NCBI RefSeq assembly: GCF_000003815.2
Contig: NC_049996.1
Span: forward strand, 1,689,729 to 1,753,728
Length of the DNA: 64,000 bases
Direction of reading: 5' to 3'
Source of the DNA: Branchiostoma floridae
Taxonomy: Eukaryota; Chordata; Leptocardii; Amphioxiformes; Branchiostomatidae
Positions 20,352 to 31,700 of this stretch are shown here, piece by piece (position 1 is the first letter of the stretch; every line of letters begins with the position of its first letter). The notes under the pieces are model-generated. The model searched no databases. It was given only the letters and a program-made list of their open reading frames with translations, and was not told where the DNA came from. The translations under genes were made by a program, and so were the position numbers.

Positions 20352-23188
20352 GGGGGGATAGAGAGAGATTTTATAGAACATGTAGACAGATAGATAGAGA
20401 GATTTATAGAATATATATATATATATAGAGAGAGAGAGATAGGTTACAAGTAAGGTAGGTAGATAGATAGATAGATAGATAGATAGACGGATAGATATAG
20501 ACACACATAATACTATATACTTCATAGATATAAACTTAACACGTCTTTTATAATGGTCAGACAGAGCTGTGGTGTGTACCGGCATATACCGGTAACTGTT
20601 TAAGTTTTATTCCGCTTCCAACTGTCACTAGTCCGCAAACAAGACTAGGCACCGTTACCAAATGGCGTTGTAGTGACCGTTGGTCCTTTGTACACGGAGT
20701 AACCCCCAGCGGACAAAGGCTGAACTCCAGGATGAATGATGGCATTGACAAAGTTTTTAGAGCTCACATCATTTACACCTTCTTATGGTCTGCCTTTGCA
20801 GACACAACAATTGTTTGTCCTGGAGTAACTACATCATCTAGAGTCTCAACCACACCATATCCCACCCGCACAACAACTGCCTCCTCGATAGCTACATCAC
20901 CGCCCTTCTCAACCACGCCACCATGCGACGACACAGAAAAATACAACTTAGAGACTGACTTGGCTAACCAACGTTATATCCTTTATGGTGTTTGTGGCTT
21001 TGCTGGGCTGTTGCTTAAGTTAACCCTAGGGCTAGTTGTGAAATTGGTATCAATGCGTCGCCATATGAAGCACATGTCAACAGCGCACCTAACGACACCG
21101 GCCTTCACTGCACATCAATACGACTTTTTACCAGGGACAAAGGACTACGCATACGCCGTAGGGAATGGGACTAACGGCGGGGAGGATTCGCCACCGCCAC
21201 CGCCTGTGGCGAACCGTCCCCCGTTATGGACTACAGGGGTTGGGAGTCGGCGAGTGCAAGCAACGGACCACGGTCACGAGATACCCAAGAAGATGTGCTC
21301 CTTGATGCGTGCAGGTAAGCGTGGCATTTTTTAATGTTTACAGCATAACATATTTTAGTCTTAGAATTTTTCAAATTTGATGCGCAATGGCGATGTGATA
21401 AACGCTTTTCTTTAAATACAGTACCAGGTCTGTTACCCCTATGCTGATATCAAACAGGTATAGTCCATGGAAAGATGACAAGCCTTGAAGTGTATGTCAA
21501 AGACACCCGGCTTGACTCTAGCCTGGAGTCCAGCCTTTCTGTGCTTTTAGTCACTCCCCAAAGGTCCGCTTCGGCAAACATGCTACTAAAGGCACAACGA
21601 GGCTGGACTCTAGGCTAACTTTGGCACCTGCTATATATATATACATCAACGTGTATAGCATAAATATTTCACGGAGATATCTATAATGATATCTTCGATT
21701 TCTTGTTTCAAACAGAGCTGCAAAGTGAAGACCGACTTAAAGGACGATCAGAAGGAGAAGACGATGTCTACCGAGAGTTGAAGTAAGTTTGATATAATGA
21801 GAAATAGGGCTCAAAGCTACCACATCCAACTTTAAACAAACAGATGTATCCTTGGAAATACATAATGGCTTGAAGTGCTACATGTACGTCGAAGTCCCAT
21901 TCATACCTAGGATAAAACAAATTTTTAAGCAGGCTGTGAAACAACAGCCGCCAACAATCCGAGGCAGCCTTTTTTGGAAGAAGAGAGCTGAATTTTGCGA
22001 GATACCTACACCGTTATCCAAGAATTCCTTCAGTTTGCAATTGCATGTCAATTGTATTGCACAACGTATGTCCCAGCTTTTATCAACAAACTTTCATAGA
22101 TTGAGCATATTCTTCATTTCAGTAAGTATTATGCAATATGATGACAAGGTATGGCAAGGCAAGGTATATCCTAACTCAAACCCATAATGCTTTATCAGAA
22201 ACACGCGCGCATGCAGGCCCACTACACGGAGAGTCAGAGAGACAAGGATTGACAGACACGCTAAACTGGCAATAAAAATGTATTATTGCCATGACGACGA
22301 TTGAGGGTACAACAATACAGCTCAAATCAGAAATAGACTGGAACTTCCCTGTCGCACTATCCCTGGCACAATATACTAGCCCACCTGTAACATAAACCTA
22401 CAGGCAGCAGAAATGTACTATCCCCGGTACAGCACAATGGTCTGCCAGTGACCTAAACCTACAGTTGAGCACTACGGAAGTATTTCCTGTCTGCCTGTGG
22501 CGTATGGCTTGAACAAGCTCTAGAAAAGAAAATGTATCATTCATAACATAACATAACGGCCAAGACAACGTGATCCATTGTACAGAGTTTCCCTGTCTTG
22601 CCACTAGTTTCAAAGGACAAATTCCTCCAGGGAGCCAGTGTGACCTACAGTCCACCATTGCATACCAGAGATACATCTGGTACAGATTTAGGGGGGGGGG
22701 GACTTGCATACCCAGCATACTGTGGAGTACTAGCATTCTTGGAAAAATGCCTGTGCAATTCCTAGAATTTTTGCAGACTGAACGCAATATATACCACTTG
22801 ACGACTCCCCTGAGGCGTCGTCAAAAACTTCATTTTGCAGGGATGAACTACAAAAATGCTATGCAAAAACTGGTTGCTGTCTAAATGTTAGGAAACTTAG
22901 TTACACAAGGTCCACTCTATGCTATAATTTATTCTAAGTATGATTACAAATATGCCAGAATTCGTAAATGAATATGCGCTTTCTTACTTTAGGTATGGTT
23001 ATCTACCACTCAACGCACGAGACAAAGCTATCAGTACTTCTGCAACAGCTGACACTGTCAACCAGGCACATCAAGACAATCACGGAGAGCAGTCCAACAT
23101 CGCCTACATGTATAAGAATGACAACGAGGGCACCAACGATATCTCAAGTCTAGATTACGATGTGTCATCAGAAGATACATGGATGTAG
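16343..23188 (+). CDS. Small single-pass receptor sharing the gene A tail (gene B)
   Basis: Model of six exons: 16343-16382, 18098-18181, 19738-20058, 20802-21314, 21716-21782, 22993-23188. They join in frame (phases 1,1,1,1,2) to 1221 bases, 406 aa plus stop TAG. The ATG at 16343 was chosen because it opens a short hydrophobic signal-peptide-like exon (MFTVHIKLVIFMY) with a perfect GTAAGT donor in the required phase. Order: signal peptide, Thr/Ser/Pro linker, a roughly 106-residue Cys-containing domain, Thr-rich stalk, membrane span at about 20973-21045, Tyr-rich tail. The last three exons are clear paralogs of gene A's last three exons, while the ectodomain is unrelated to cadherins. Ligand and function are unknown. 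The gene is transcribed in the same direction as A, 2.6 kb downstream. Confidence 0.7.
16505..16805. repeat. Tandem duplication of a ~148-bp segment
   Basis: Two near-identical copies, both containing CATGCTACGGCTGTTG and GAAAGAAAGCTATTTTGAAG, start near 16509 and 16657, in intron 1 of gene B. Few differences suggest a fairly recent duplication. Confidence 0.8.
16980..17425. repeat. ~137-bp direct repeat made of transposon-end-like sequence
   Basis: Two copies start near 16989 and 17126 with CTTGGAAAAAAGTCTCCG and continue GCGATTGCACGATGATCC. The palindromic, CpG-rich text (GTCGTGCGATCGTCGTACG) recurs inverted near 17385-17415, as expected of MITE termini inserted in tandem. Confidence 0.6.
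18098..18181 (+). CDS. Thr/Ser/Pro linker exon of gene B
   Basis: 84 bases, phase 1 to 1, encode GATSTKAQPQQSSTP then VCTTSTACTPTP. The acceptor has a good pyrimidine tract (TTACCTCTCCAAATAG) and the donor is GTACAAG. This is a likely O-glycosylated spacer with two Cys. Confidence 0.55.
18421..19512. mobile_element. Dispersed TIR element copy (left end truncated)
   Basis: Starts at TACCTCCATG and ends with CATGGAGGTATGAGGTC then CGAACTCTAGTTC, matching the right terminus of the element at 23751-25009. The interior has a (GTGTCTG)n tract and GGTATGTGGGTAGGGGTTGG then GAAGGTCAAGGTC, which also recur near 29900 and 42200. It lies in an intron of gene B. Confidence 0.65.
19738..20058 (+). CDS. 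Cys-containing ectodomain exon of gene B (WLIGP motif)
   Basis: 321 bases, phase 1 to 1, encode one compact domain. It starts DCVPGCNTIRVYG, has NEGRPVYAS and DFLYCFGDGSSLCHWLIGP in the middle, and ends APEVNISCC. The pattern (Gly-rich start, RPVY, FLY, WLIGP, late Trp, closing Cys) resembles a small extracellular domain I have seen in many invertebrate secreted or membrane proteins, but I cannot name the family with certainty. Donor GTAAGT at 20059. A phase 1-1 single-exon domain is typical of a shuffled module. Confidence 0.65.
20180..20510. repeat. Compound (TA)n/(GA)n/(GATA)n microsatellite
   Basis: Blocks of TA, GA, GATA and CA repeats fill this intron segment of gene B. The translated frames that seem to cross it are artefacts of low complexity. 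Confidence 0.9.
20561..20801 (+). other. Unassigned open segment upstream of the gene B transmembrane exon
   Basis: After an AG at 20559-20560 a frame stays open for 80 codons (start TELWCVPAYTGNC, later KWRCSDRWSFVHGV) and runs into the transmembrane exon frame. It has three Cys and coding-like composition, but no donor, and phase 0 is needed where the previous exon ends in phase 1. It may be a relic exon or alternative exon. Confidence 0.3.
20802..21314 (+). CDS. Stalk, transmembrane and juxtamembrane exon of gene B
   Basis: The acceptor GCCTTTGCAG ends at 20801. The exon encodes a Thr/Ser/Pro-rich stalk, NLETDLANQRY, the membrane span ILYGVCGFAGLLLKLTLGLV (with a Lys inside the hydrophobic run), basic residues (MRRHMKH), MSTAHLTTPAFTAHQYDF, and PPPPPVANRPP. 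It matches gene A exon 11105-12113 from the LETDL motif to the donor. The Lys in the span is not present in gene A, where the same position is Met. Confidence 0.85.
21519..21617. mobile_element. Small foldback MITE
   Basis: TAGCCTGGAGTCCAGCC at the left is inverted as GGCTGGACTCTAGGCTA at the right, enclosing about 65 bases, in an intron of gene B. Confidence 0.65.
21716..23188 (+). CDS. Two C-terminal cytoplasmic tail exons of gene B
   Basis: Exon 21716-21782 encodes ELQSEDRLKGRSEGEDD then VYREL. Exon 22993-23188 encodes KYGYLPLNARD, later IAYMYKND, and SLDYDVSSEDTWM with stop TAG at 23186-23188. The paired YREL/KYGYLPL and DYDV motifs parallel gene A (YREQ/KYDYLQL and DYDV). The 1210-base intron contains no other feature I can support apart from a short poly-G tract near 22690. 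Confidence 0.8.
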
Positions 23189-23364
23189 TTCCTGATAAAA
23201 CTTGAATATACGTTGGATGGAATCATGTTTGGTATTGATATATGTGGAGTGTGTATTTGTTTGTAGAAGTGACCAATTTGAGCATCTCGGATATGGTATA
23301 GTTTTAGTGTACATTGCAAATATGTAGTGTTTTGTTGTAAAAGTCAATATACTTTGTATGAACC

Positions 23365-23370
23365 AATAAA
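23365..23370 (+). promoter_or_regulatory. Candidate polyadenylation signal of gene B
   Basis: An AATAAA hexamer lies 177 bases after the gene B stop codon, a usual distance for a short 3' UTR. Confidence 0.5.
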
Positions 23371-23750
23371 TATGCATAAACTGTGAATTTGTTTGTAGAT
23401 GTGATCGAGAGGATGTGCTGCATTACATCTTTTTACAGCATAAAAATTAATAAGAGCATGAATGGCTGAGCAATGTTGAATTTTGAAATATGTGCAAAGC
23501 TATGATTTCAAAATATGTTACGCTGCTATCATAGGAATGTAGATATTTCTTTTTATAATGTATTTTGTGGGACTTTCAATTTGATAATTACTTGTGAGTA
23601 TAAAGCAAACATCAGTCAGTCAATCTGAAGTGTAACTAGAGTTCCACGAACACATACCTTTGCCAAATAAACCAGGTTTGTTATGTAGAAAGATGTCTGT
23701 AGACATAAAAATTTTATTCTATGTTATGTAAAGTCACACGAACTCTTATC

Positions 23751-25009
23751 AACTAGAGTTTGGTGACCTAATACCTCCATGAAATATCAAGAGCTTGTGT
23801 AAATTTTATGCCAATGACTAACAAGGGGGCCCAAAATCTAATCATTAGTCTTTGTAGGGAGGGTGGAGAGGTACAGGTGTATGTCACTGGAGTGTTGAAC
23901 TTCTATTATTACCTCCATGAAATGTCATGGAATGGAGGTTATATTTTCTGTTATGTGTCTCTGTCTGTGTAGATGATTACTCAAGAACGACTTGATGGAT
24001 TGGTTTCATACTTGTTGTGTTGGTGGGGTGTGATGAAAGCTCGAATCGATGAGATTTTGGGAGCCGTATCTGTCGTTATAATCGATAAAATAATATCAGA
24101 AATCACCCCTATATTTGAGATATATTGGTACAGGCATCGTGCTTTATGTGTTTGTTAATGGGCTTAGCTCCAAGCAGATGGTGAGGTGACAGCTGTTTGG
24201 GGAACCCCGAGTTTTTTTAATATGATAATTAGTTTTATTTATGTCTGCTTAGGATATCATGGAGATGTGAAGCGTAAGTATAATTGTAAGTTGAGGTACA
24301 TTTAACGATAATGCTTAACAGGTATGGATGTCTGTACTGTACTGTACTGCTGATTTCAGTGACATGGTGATTAAAATGCCATTAGGTCCTCTCATCTGGG
24401 TTGGGTGTCAGAAGTTTTATGGGCGATACAGATGTTCTGATTTTGTTACGATAAGGGACAGTTGTTAGTTGTCTCTTTCGTAGCCAATGGTACTTGTTTT
24501 TTAGCAGACGGGGTTGGTGCCAAGTATTCATCTTACAGTTGGTGTAGGGCTGTCAGAGGAAAGTGTGCATCTCGTTTTTGTACCGTGTGAACAGCTGATG
24601 TTATAACATATTGGTGGAAAATCAAATCACCATCTGACTAAAGTTGGCCACATCCCTTCTTCTTTCTGAGTTTTCCAACTTCCTCCCACCACACCGCTCT
24701 GAGGCACATAGTCGAACCTCAATAATGCTGACAACCTTAGACAGTATGCCAAACATCAAGCTTAAGGAACACCACGCTACCATATGCCGTCGACCTCTTA
24801 AACGCACATTACACAATTAAGTGTCACATTTTGATAATTACTAATCAGATGGACATCCTCTGTGTCATTGAATAAATACACCACTACTTTCCCATAACAT
24901 TTATATTATATAACCATTACTCTCAAATACAACCGACTATAAACATACATACCATCCACAAAAAAGCAATAAATATTTCATGGAGGTATGAGGTCCCCAA
25001 ACTCTAGTT
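23751..25009. mobile_element. TIR DNA transposon, non-autonomous copy
   Basis: The left terminus AACTAGAGTTTGGTGACC continues TAATACCTCCATGAAAT. The right terminus is its inverted copy (ATTTCATGGAGGTATGAGG then TCCCCAAACTCTAGTT). Length is about 1.26 kb with no transposase frame. A second copy is at 18421-19512. Confidence 0.75.
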
Positions 25010-25267
25010 CTAATATTTTAACGAAAGAAAATTTGCAAGTTCTTGCCCGAGGACTAATTGCAACATGAAACATACAGAATACTAAACATACAGAAAATAA
25101 AAGACTTTGGTATAGATAACAATGGTGACAAGTAGAGACAAGTGGCTATTCTAGTAATGATATGTACTGCTGAGAGCTACAATCTAAGCATATTGGGTTT
25201 GACATCTTTCTAGGAGCTAGATGACCCACTTTTTCTGTAATGAGTAGGTTATGTGACGTTAACAGGG

Positions 25268-25543
25268 TTATAGTTTTGTTTCCGTCAGTAAACGTTTGGA
25301 ACTTTTGTGGGTTTTGCAGGCCTCTTCGAATAGCTCTATACTTTCCTGGTCATTAGAGAGGCAGTTTGAAATAAAACGTATTTCGTCTTGCACCGGTTTT
25401 GAAATACTGTAAAAGATTCTTTCACCCACAGGTAGCTTTATGTACCACCCTTTCTCAATTGCAAGGGGGTGGGTGCTAATTCTAAGTTTACACATTGCCG
25501 ATCTTACCTCATATCTATCAAGTAACATTAAAAAATATTCCAT
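25268..25543 (-). pseudogene. Relic of non-LTR retrotransposon ORF C-terminus
   Basis: The minus strand encodes RYEVRSAMCKLRISTHPLAI then EKGWYIKLPVGERI, and VQDEIRFISNCLSNDQ. The order (R.A..KLRIS.H.L.IE.G, then P..ER.C..C, then EDE.HF...C) is the conserved C-terminal region of non-LTR retrotransposon polyproteins as I recall it. The expected Cys pair after GERI is lost (GERIFYSISK), and the frame is isolated, so this is a dead fragment. Confidence 0.55.
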
Positions 25544-27088
25544 GGAATATACCTTCTTTAGTTTTTTGTAGACAGTCTATGAAAAAATGTCTGGACATAA
25601 TCATCTCCCAGCCTTTTTTTAACAATGTACATATATGCTAATTGTCTAACTGTGAATTCATAGAGTTTTTTATAGAAAAGAGTAACCAATATTGTTTAGA
25701 ATTTCCCTTACGTCTTGTAACCAGTTACAAAATATAGCAACAGAGACAAAAGATCTAAATACAGGTAAAATAAAGCAAAAACAATGAAACAATTGGATGA
25801 TGGTTTAATAAAAAAACAATGAAACAAACCCATGGAATAATTGGATTAAGAAAACAGATTGTTAGCTATACAAAGTTTTGCAATGAAGCAAATGTCACAC
25901 ATCACTAATGTGTACTTTTGATAAATAGGGCGTTTGGAAGTTAATTCTACTTTAAGAGATGAAGCACACATTACATTCACAAGTCCACAACTCTAATGAA
26001 TGCAAGAATCTAAAATGCCAGCTATTGACCAATGATACATTAATGACTTATTTCCTTTTGTCATTTTCATTGAGTTTCTTAAACAGGTAAGTCCATCCTT
26101 ACCGAATGTATACAAAATAATATTTAGCTATTTTTCTGATTTATGTATTTGTTTATTGATGTCCTATGGCTAAGCATTCACTTGCCACAAAAAACTTGTT
26201 TCAACCACCGTGTTGACAGTGCCATTTGTAACACCCCTTTGTGGCATTTTCATCTTTGTCTATATACTATGCTTTGTGATTACCCTGTATACTATCAGTA
26301 TAGTGTCAAAAGGCTATTTCAACAAGGAAAATGATCAAATGATAAGGGTGTCATTCAAGTCTCCCAAAGATGCAAATGACATATTTCATAAACATGCAAA
26401 TGTGTATGTATGTCATAGCAATTTCAGCACCAAGGGCAGAACCCATTAGTGCTATTTCTGAACTTTAAAAAACTTCTTACTATATTAACATTCAATTTAA
26501 AGAAACCCATACATGTCTTAAACTTTCTACTTTGGTTCCCTTAGCTTTGTATAAGCTGGTTTTCAAGGGGTCCAGTCTACACAACAGAACACATTTGCTA
26601 CAATCTTGAACTAAGTAACAAAACAATCTGTTAAACATCTATTACAAAACAGTTAGTAAAGATAACATATACTGTAACAAAAGTAACTTAGAATCTTGAA
26701 CAGAACAATCAAAACATGAGTTGTAATGATGATATTAACAATGGTTTTAAGTCAAAACGCAAAACGCTGGACTAACGTTTGTAGTCTTGAAATGCTATCC
26801 TTGTTGAATAGACAACATCCAGTCAAGACATTGTGACCAAGACACTTCCCAATCCAACATCTGTTAATAAATATGGTGTCATTATTTTTGAAATACAAGA
26901 AAAGTACAGCAATATGCATTATATATGAGACTTCAACTAATTTCTACCATGAGACACTTGAATTCTTGATATTATAAAACATTACCAACATGAACATCCA
27001 TGCTAATGTAGGGTACAACTGAGTTACCTCTGAATTGGCAATGATAAATTAAGCAAAACTAAGAGCCTAAGAAATAAAAAAATCTCAC

Positions 27089-27563
27089 CTAGTAATAAGC
27101 TGAATATCGGTTTGTATTCACTTCACCACTGGAGACTTTGGGACGAGGAAGCTTGAATTCCTGAAATAAGAATGTGATTAAATCAATATTACGTCTTTTG
27201 AATTAAAAATGCAGGACAAATCCTTTGGTTCAAAAATCTGGTTCATGTTTCAGTCTTGTACAAGCATTGCATGTATAAATTAAAGTGACGGTTGAAAACC
27301 ATACTAAAGTTTGTCAAACCAGTCTATCAAATTTGTATAGACATTCAAATCTAGTATATCTAGAAGGGTAATTTTGAAACAACTCAAGACATAAGATTCA
27401 CCTCAAACATACCTAAACACAAAGTTTAACACTGACACACATACACACTGTGAAATACATACACGTAAAGACAGTGTCACACAGACACACACACAGTGTC
27501 ACAGACACACACACACATGAAGTGCCACAGACACACACACACACACACACACACACAAAGTGT

Positions 27564-27599
<36 letters not shown>

Positions 27600-28708
27600 T
27601 AAAGTGTCACACACACACACACACACACACACACGTACATACAGTGTACGTATGTGTTGATGGATACCTATATATCATAATTCAGGGCTTTGAAATATTT
27701 CTTACTCTATGCAATGTCATACAAATGAGTAAGATCTCACCTTCTTGGTTGGCACATTCTCCACCGTAGGGTTCCACTGCCTGTTGGGGTTGTGCTGATC
27801 TCCCTCCTGGAATGTAGTCAGTTCCCCCTTCAGGTAGTTAAACTCGTACCCAGTCAGCCGGGAGGCTCGGGCCAGGTTGTTCTGTGGTGAGTCTGTGTTC
27901 CGCTGGTCATATTCATTCTTTGCCAGGCTAGAATAGTAGAGTGGACGTAGGACAGGAAATTAAAGCAAATGTTCAATGCCATAATACTAACATGTATGTA
28001 GTAGGTCTAGAGTTGCATGAACAGCTTGACAAGTGAATGCTTTATATATATATAAACTTTTTATGTACTAGGAAATCTTGTTCTGGCTGGGAATTTTTAT
28101 TATGAATTAACTTTGACTCATATTCTCTCAATTAAGAAATCATTTTGTTAATGATAGAAATATCCTATTTTGTTAATGTAGAAAGGAGATTCCATCACTT
28201 TATACAGTATAGTCTTTATGTTTCTTATGCATTTTGACAAACCGGCCATTACTAAAAAGCAAGAAGAGGCATGCAAATCTACAATAGTTTAATATGACAT
28301 TGTATGTTTTGTCTATGTTGTGACTAGTGTACTTGGATTCGTTGGACAAAAATGTACAATGAAGTTTTAAATCATTCATTCATTTATACTTAATTATAGT
28401 AAGCTCCCCTGTCAATCTGCTATCTACAGCTTCTGTAAACTTTAAGCAAGTGTTTTAAACTTTCTCAGTTAGTTCACATTGTAGATCTCACAGGTCCAGA
28501 TTTCAAACTTTTAAAAAGCCTTAAATGTGATCTTAAGTATTCAAGCTACATGTGGATGTATATGTATGATTTGAAAAACATTTAACGTTGCAACAGTTAC
28601 TGTTAAAGTACTCACTTATAGAGAGGCACTGCCTCATCAGATGGTCTTCCTCTTGTCACTGAACTGACAGGTCGAGCTGAAGCCAACCACACGTTACTCT
28701 GGTCAGGC
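27089..28708 (-). CDS. Cytoplasmic tail exons of gene C
   Basis: Exon 28708-28616 encodes RPDQSNVWLASARPVSS and DEAVPLY. Exon 27927-27741 encodes NLAKNEYDQRNTDSPQNNLA and later GYEFNYLKGELTTFQEGDQ. Exon 27160-27089 encodes EFKLPRPKVSSG and ends NRYSAYY with TAG at 27089-27091. The short EFKLPRP motif is the counterpart of ELKIPRP in D and E. Unlike D and E, gene C ends within this exon rather than splicing to a further 30-base terminal exon. Confidence 0.8.
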
Positions 28709-31700
28709 CTGAAAGGCAAGTGCAAAATAGGAGAACAATTTGGAAACAAAATTTCATCATAACCATGTCATATCTCTTTCAAATGTACATATTAAGCTAA
28801 TTCATCTTACTTTGCAACTGTTCATATTAAATATGCAGATGTCATACATGCAGAATAGTTCATATGGAAGCAAGAAAGCATTATAATCTAAGTTGTGAAT
28901 GATGACTCTTGTTTAACTATGTTACTTGGTATCTTTTAACTTATCATCTTGTACAAGATTTTTCTATGTGTTGTTAAAACCACTTAGGGAAGAACTTCCG
29001 AAGAAGTGTACAATGTATTATCAAAACACCTGTTAGAGGCCTGGACGTTTGTAGAGTTGAAAGCTGGGGTTGAGCCATTAAAGTATTACAGATCTGCCAA
29101 GCTGTAGGTCAATCTCTAGCATACCATTGTTATGTACATAGCATTAACCTCTTTTTGATTGCCTGGTTTTGCACCACTTTTGTAACAATCCACTCCACCA
29201 ACCATGCTAGTGGTGTACGAAAAATCACTCTCTGAACGTTATGCACTGCAAACAGCTTTGATGGCAGTATTCAATATGTCAGAAATGTCTAATATATATC
29301 AAAGAATACAACTGCTGGTAGTTTGAAGACAGAAGCAGACTCTACCTTTCCAGGTCATCCTTAACTCGCCTCCTTGAGCAGCACAGACAGACCACCAGGA
29401 TGATGATGATGAGCAGCAGCCCCCCTCCCACACCTGCACCCACTCCGATGACCAGGGTCTGAGATGCGTACACCTCACACCTTGCTCCACCGTAGTAACC
29501 AAATGAGGTGGCCACACAGCTATGGTTTGTAAAATAAGATAAAGGGAAATAAAAAAATTAGCATTTAGATATTTCTTCAAATGTCAACTCAGTCATGCAT
29601 GATTCCAACATGTACCCTAGAGACACAACATTATTTACCCTCAGATTCCTAAGGTTACCTTTTAGCACCAAATGTGTATAAAAATGTTATGGGGTTATGC
29701 AGTAGAATGAAGGTTAAAAAGAGTGCATAAGTGTTATTGAGATCATCTAAAGAATGTCTTGAACACCTGATTATCTGTCATACCAGAAGATATTAAGATC
29801 ATGTAATTACCTTTGCCAGAATGGCTAAGGTTATGTTTTAGGCTTGTGAGTCTGTGTGTGTGTCTGTCTGTCTGTCTGTGTGTTAACAGTATAACTCAAG
29901 AAGCCTTTGATGGATCCCAATAATATTTGGTAGGTGGGTAGGGGTCGGGAAAACGAAGGTCAAGTTCGATAATGGGCCCCCTAGCGGCTTGCTAAGGTAC
30001 TGCAGCAAAACCTCAATTTTTTTTATCTCGTGTTCTGGACCTGCTGTGGTTATGATTTTTGAGTGGTAGATAGCCCTTGGTGCAGAGAGTAAGTGCTTTC
30101 AGTTTGGACCCCCTAGCGGCTTGTTTGGAACTGCAGTCGCCGATTTCCTTTCAAACTTTGGACGAGAATAACTCGAGAACGTGTTTATGGATCGTCATGG
30201 TTTTTGGTATGTAGATAGCCCAAGTAACAATGTACACAATGGAATACCAATTATGCAAATCAGCAACTAATTTGCATAATTAATGAGGAAAGTTTATAAA
30301 TCCACTGCATTTCATGATAGGACTTTCAAACTTGTCACATATATAGATGAGGAAGAGAGAAATATCAATGCATATTAATTATGCAAATGACGGCCTCATT
30401 TGCATAATTAATGAGAAAATATAAACGTGTTGACGGATCGTCATGGTTTTTGGTATGTAGATAGCCAAAGGGAAGACTTACATGATGGAATTCTAATTAT
30501 GCAAATCGACAGCTAATTTGCATAATTAATGAGAAAAGTTTGTAAATCCACTGCATTCCTTATAGGACTTTCAAACTTGTCACATTTTTAGCTAAGAAAG
30601 AAGGAAATATCAATACAACGTGTACCCTAGAGACACAACATTAACCCTCAGATTCCTAAGGTTACCTTTTAGCACCAAATGTGTATAATAATGTTATGGG
30701 GTTATGCAGTAGGATGAAGGTTAAAAAGAGTGCATAAGTGTTATTGAGATCATCTAAAGAATGTCTTGAACACCTGGTTATCTGTCATACCAGAAGATAT
30801 TAAGATCATGTAATTCTGACTAATGTATTAGATAAAATAAAATCATTTTTATGGCTATGTTCACTTGGTAGTTTCCAATGGACAATAAAAATTGAAAATG
30901 CAGCCTTAGATGTCTTAATCTATTAACGAGAATTTTTCCTACTTTAGAATTAAAGGTGAGGAGGAAAAATCCTTTCAAAATGATAAGAAATTAGTAGTAC
31001 AGTAGAAGCCACATTGATTTAGTTGCACACCCCATTTGCCAGCATATTTTGTGCAATTATCTGAGTGGTGCTTCAAAGCGAAGTTATCCAGCTGCACCGC
31101 ACCACCACGGGATTTGCGGATTCCATATAATTTTAACAGAAGTGTGCAGTAATCCATTGTGAAATTAACTGGCTTCTAATTTTACAGTTAGTAATTTTTT
31201 TGTTTTTAAGTATGACAAATTTTTCCTTCTAATAAATTGGAGCGTAAAACAAAAAAAGAGAAAGTTACCTGCATTTTGGTCCTTGTTGAGGTATGACCTC
31301 ACACTGTCCACCATTTTTACAGTAGTCAGCTGCACAGACACACTGAGCTACCAGCACACCATGTATGGTCGTCAGATTACACATGGCATCAGCACCACAA
31401 CCTGTAGTACACAGGCCATCCTCTCCTAGCTCAGCAATCTCTGAATCAAATACAACACAAACATAATGATGCACATTTTTGCAAAATCAATATTCATTAC
31501 TGTAAATCCTCTTCACGGCAATTTTGATAACATTTTTAGGACACTTCTGAGGCTGTGTACCAAGTTAATCACGGATAGTTTTCAAAAACTTCTTTATAAC
31601 ACCTCTTATATTACTTTATTACAGCATTGTGAGCAGGGGCATGTACTCCATCAATAATTGTAAAATTTAACTGAGTGGATGAAACTATTCAAACATGTAT

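Larger units (their letters stand above)
23189..27088. other. Convergent intergenic region between genes B and C
   Basis: Genes B (plus) and C (minus) end toward each other here. Holds the gene B 3' UTR, a TIR transposon (23751-25009) and a retrotransposon relic (25268-25543). From 25600 to 27088 the sequence is AT-rich with no supportable feature. Confidence 0.6.

Noticed and set aside
20136..20585. 149-codon minus-strand frame
   Set aside because: Composed of microsatellite Ile/Tyr/Ser repeats.
20561..20732. Sushi/CCP domain exon in gene B
   Set aside because: Three Cys and a Trp are present, but spacing does not fit a CCP module and no phase-compatible splice sites exist.
25268..25543. 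A real minus-strand host gene
   Set aside because: Isolated frame with retrotransposon C-terminal motifs and lost Cys pair; no adjoining exons.
27413..27769. Frames rich in Cys/Val or Thr/His
   Set aside because: CA microsatellite translation.
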